From Lutibacter sp. (GTDB lineage: Bacteria; Bacteroidota; Bacteroidia; Flavobacteriales; Flavobacteriaceae): a DNA stretch of 64,000 nt. The stretch covers positions 1 to 64,000 of the forward strand of contig NZ_JAUYUD010000095.1 in the NCBI RefSeq assembly GCF_030692605.1, read 5' to 3'. Made by a program: the position numbers and the translations under genes. Positions within the stretch are counted from its first letter, which is position 1, and every line of letters starts with the position of its first letter. Shown piece by piece: positions 62,770 to 64,000 of the stretch. The notes under the pieces are model-generated. The model had not been told where the DNA came from. It searched no databases and worked only from the letters and a program-made list of their open reading frames with translations.

Positions 62770-63300
62770 AAATATTATTCCCAACCCGATAGAAAAACTA
62801 TTTAACCTTCCGTTTACCATATTTTTTATTTTTTTTTGATGAAATGCTGTGCTTAGTACAATTCCAAAATTTTGTCCAGTTGCAATATTATACCCTAAAC
62901 CAATTTTATAATAATCACCATTTTCGAAATTGCTACCAAGTTTTAAAAGTTTTCCAATACCCACTTCTACATAAAATTTATCGTCATCAACATGTGAAAT
63001 TGCAACCTTTGTATCTAGATAATAAGGAATTGCCAACAAATTGATATTTGGATGCCAATCTAACCCAATATTTGCCCCAATAGTCATAAAATTATTTATT
63101 TCAACATCTACTCCATTTCTAAAAAAAAAGGCTCCTGCTACAAAAAAAGTGTTATCTTCTTCATTATTTAGAGCACTAGCTATATTAAAATTATCATTAT
63201 AGGCCAGCGTCCAATTTACATTAAAATTATACATGGCTCTTTTCTGAGAAAAACCATAAAAAGAAAGTAATAGTACAACAATAGATAGGCTATTTTTCAT
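62764..63300 (-). CDS. Outer-membrane beta-barrel protein
   Basis: 178 residues with a signal peptide (MKNSLSIVVLLLSFYGFSQK) and alternating strands: MYNFNVNWTLAYND, TFFVAGAFFFRNGVDVEINN, MTIGANIGLDWHPN, FGIVLSTAFHQK and the terminal SIGLGIIFL. It is likely a small outer-membrane barrel of unknown substrate, next to truB; the stop of truB is 9 bases upstream of it. Confidence 0.65.
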   Translation of the reverse strand: MKNSLSIVVLLLSFYGFSQKRAMYNFNVNWTLAYNDNFNIASALNNEEDNTFFVAGAFFFRNGVDVEINNFMTIGANIGLDWHPNINLLAIPYYLDTKVAISHVDDDKFYVEVGIGKLLKLGSNFENGDYYKIGLGYNIATGQNFGIVLSTAFHQKKIKNMVNGRLNSFSIGLGIIFL

Positions 63301-63309
63301 AGTACTTTT

Positions 63310-63996
63310 TTATAGGTTAGCAATAAAGTCATCAATAGTTATACCATTATTTATATGGAAGTTTCCAATTTTAGTTCTTCTTAACTGAGATAAGTGAGCG
63401 CCACAATTTAAAGCCTTCCCAAAATCATAGGCTAATGATCTAATATAAGTTCCTTTGCTACAAACTACTCTAAATTCAATTCTTGGAAAATCTATTTTTG
63501 TAATTTCAAATTCATTAATAGTAATTTTTCTTGCTTCAATTTCAACTGTATTCCCTTCTCTAGCAATCTCATACAAACGTCTCCCTTCTTTTTTTATGGC
63601 TGAAAAAATTGGTGGTTTTTGATCTATTTCGCCAATAAAAAGTTTTGTAATATCATAAATTAATTCTTTGGTAATATGTTCTGTTGAGTAGATTTGATTA
63701 ATTTCGGTTTCTAAATCGTAACTTGGAGTGGTTGCTCCAAGAGTTAATTCGCCTGTATATTCCTTTATTTGAGCCTGATATTCATCAATTTTTTTAGTGA
63801 AATTTCCAGTGCAAATTATTAACAAACCCGTTGCCAATGGATCTAAAGTACCAGCATGACCAACTTTTAATTTTTTAATATTGAACTTGTGAGTAATATT
63901 CCAACGTAATTTATTTACCACCTGAAATGAAGTCCAATTTAGAGGTTTGTCAATCAATAAAACTTGTCCCGATTTAAAATCTTCAAGTGTTAACAT
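63310..63996 (-). CDS. truB: tRNA pseudouridine(55) synthase
   Basis: 228 residues. It makes pseudouridine 55 in the tRNA T-loop. The catalytic motif is KVGHAGTLDPLATG with Asp52; QVLLIDKPLNWTSFQVVNKL is the conserved N-terminus, and VCSKGTYIRSLAYDFG lies in the middle. The bacterial PUA tail is short, as in flavobacteria. Upstream genes lie outside the window. Confidence 0.94.
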   Translation of the reverse strand: MLTLEDFKSGQVLLIDKPLNWTSFQVVNKLRWNITHKFNIKKLKVGHAGTLDPLATGLLIICTGNFTKKIDEYQAQIKEYTGELTLGATTPSYDLETEINQIYSTEHITKELIYDITKLFIGEIDQKPPIFSAIKKEGRRLYEIAREGNTVEIEARKITINEFEITKIDFPRIEFRVVCSKGTYIRSLAYDFGKALNCGAHLSQLRRTKIGNFHINNGITIDDFIANL

Positions 63997-64000
63997 TATA

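Noticed and set aside
1-64000. Prophage, insertion sequence, CRISPR array or plasmid origin
   Set aside because: No integrase, transposase, cas, repeat-spacer or replication-initiator gene or iteron cluster seen in the sequence.

Overview
The window looks like ordinary chromosomal DNA from a member of the Flavobacteriia (Bacteroidota). It is AT-rich. Most promoters I can see have the Bacteroidota -7 element TAnnTTTG, and Shine-Dalgarno sequences are largely absent. Several gene neighbourhoods are ones I know from flavobacteria: rplM-rpsI / rpsB-tsf, pyrH-frr, pdxA-yceD-rpmF-fabH-accB-accC, an exbB-exbD operon beside a PorT-like barrel, a NagB-LmbE fusion, and a Sec-type nos cluster. The genus cannot be fixed from this sequence. 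I see no phage, IS, integrase, CRISPR or plasmid genes.

Layout. 1-3.2 kb: translation genes (rplM, rpsI, rpsB, tsf) with a structured leader in front of rpsB. 3.2-8.6 kb: N-acetylglucosamine/chitin use (NagX-like membrane protein, NagB-LmbE fusion, GH20 hexosaminidase). 8.6-18.7 kb: pyrH-frr, a DUF5686 outer-membrane protein, an MMPL/RND exporter, asnS, rpoN and a degenerate PAP2 membrane protein. 18.7-21.8 kb: PorT-like barrel and an ExbB/ExbD proton-channel operon. 22-29.5 kb: asparaginase, a membrane Zn-protease, an Lrp regulator, and the fatty-acid operon pdxA, yceD, rpmF, fabH, accB, accC. 29.5-34 kb: riboflavin synthase, a tiny PID-CTERM-type protein, an SLC1 symporter, a CAT-anticodon tRNA, a small barrel protein and a polyprenyl diphosphate synthase.

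34.1-40.7 kb: a TetR-TolC-adaptor-RND efflux operon with a candidate autoregulatory operator, then recX and two small lipoproteins. 42.5-54.2 kb: an epimerase-type threonine dehydrogenase, then a propionyl/methylmalonyl-CoA block. That block holds methylmalonyl-CoA epimerase, the four parts of a biotin-dependent Na+-pumping decarboxylase, both mutase subunits, and MeaB after an intervening HAD phosphatase. Together these could interconvert succinyl-CoA, methylmalonyl-CoA and propionyl-CoA and couple the decarboxylation to a sodium gradient.

54.3-61.5 kb: a minus-strand nitrous oxide reductase operon (fasciclin lipoprotein, cytochrome c lipoprotein, nosZ, a membrane protein, nosL, nosD, nosF, nosY). 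Its promoter carries an FNR-like palindrome near -41.5, and a strong hairpin lies just after nosZ. No nir or nor genes are present here. The window ends with a thioredoxin-like protein, two conserved flavobacterial proteins and truB.

The most rewarding leads are the all-lipoprotein nos electron-transfer set with its regulatory sites, the sorting-signal-only PID-CTERM protein, the rpsB leader, the TetR operator, and a short repeated palindrome found in two intergenic regions. No wholly new multi-gene system stands out.
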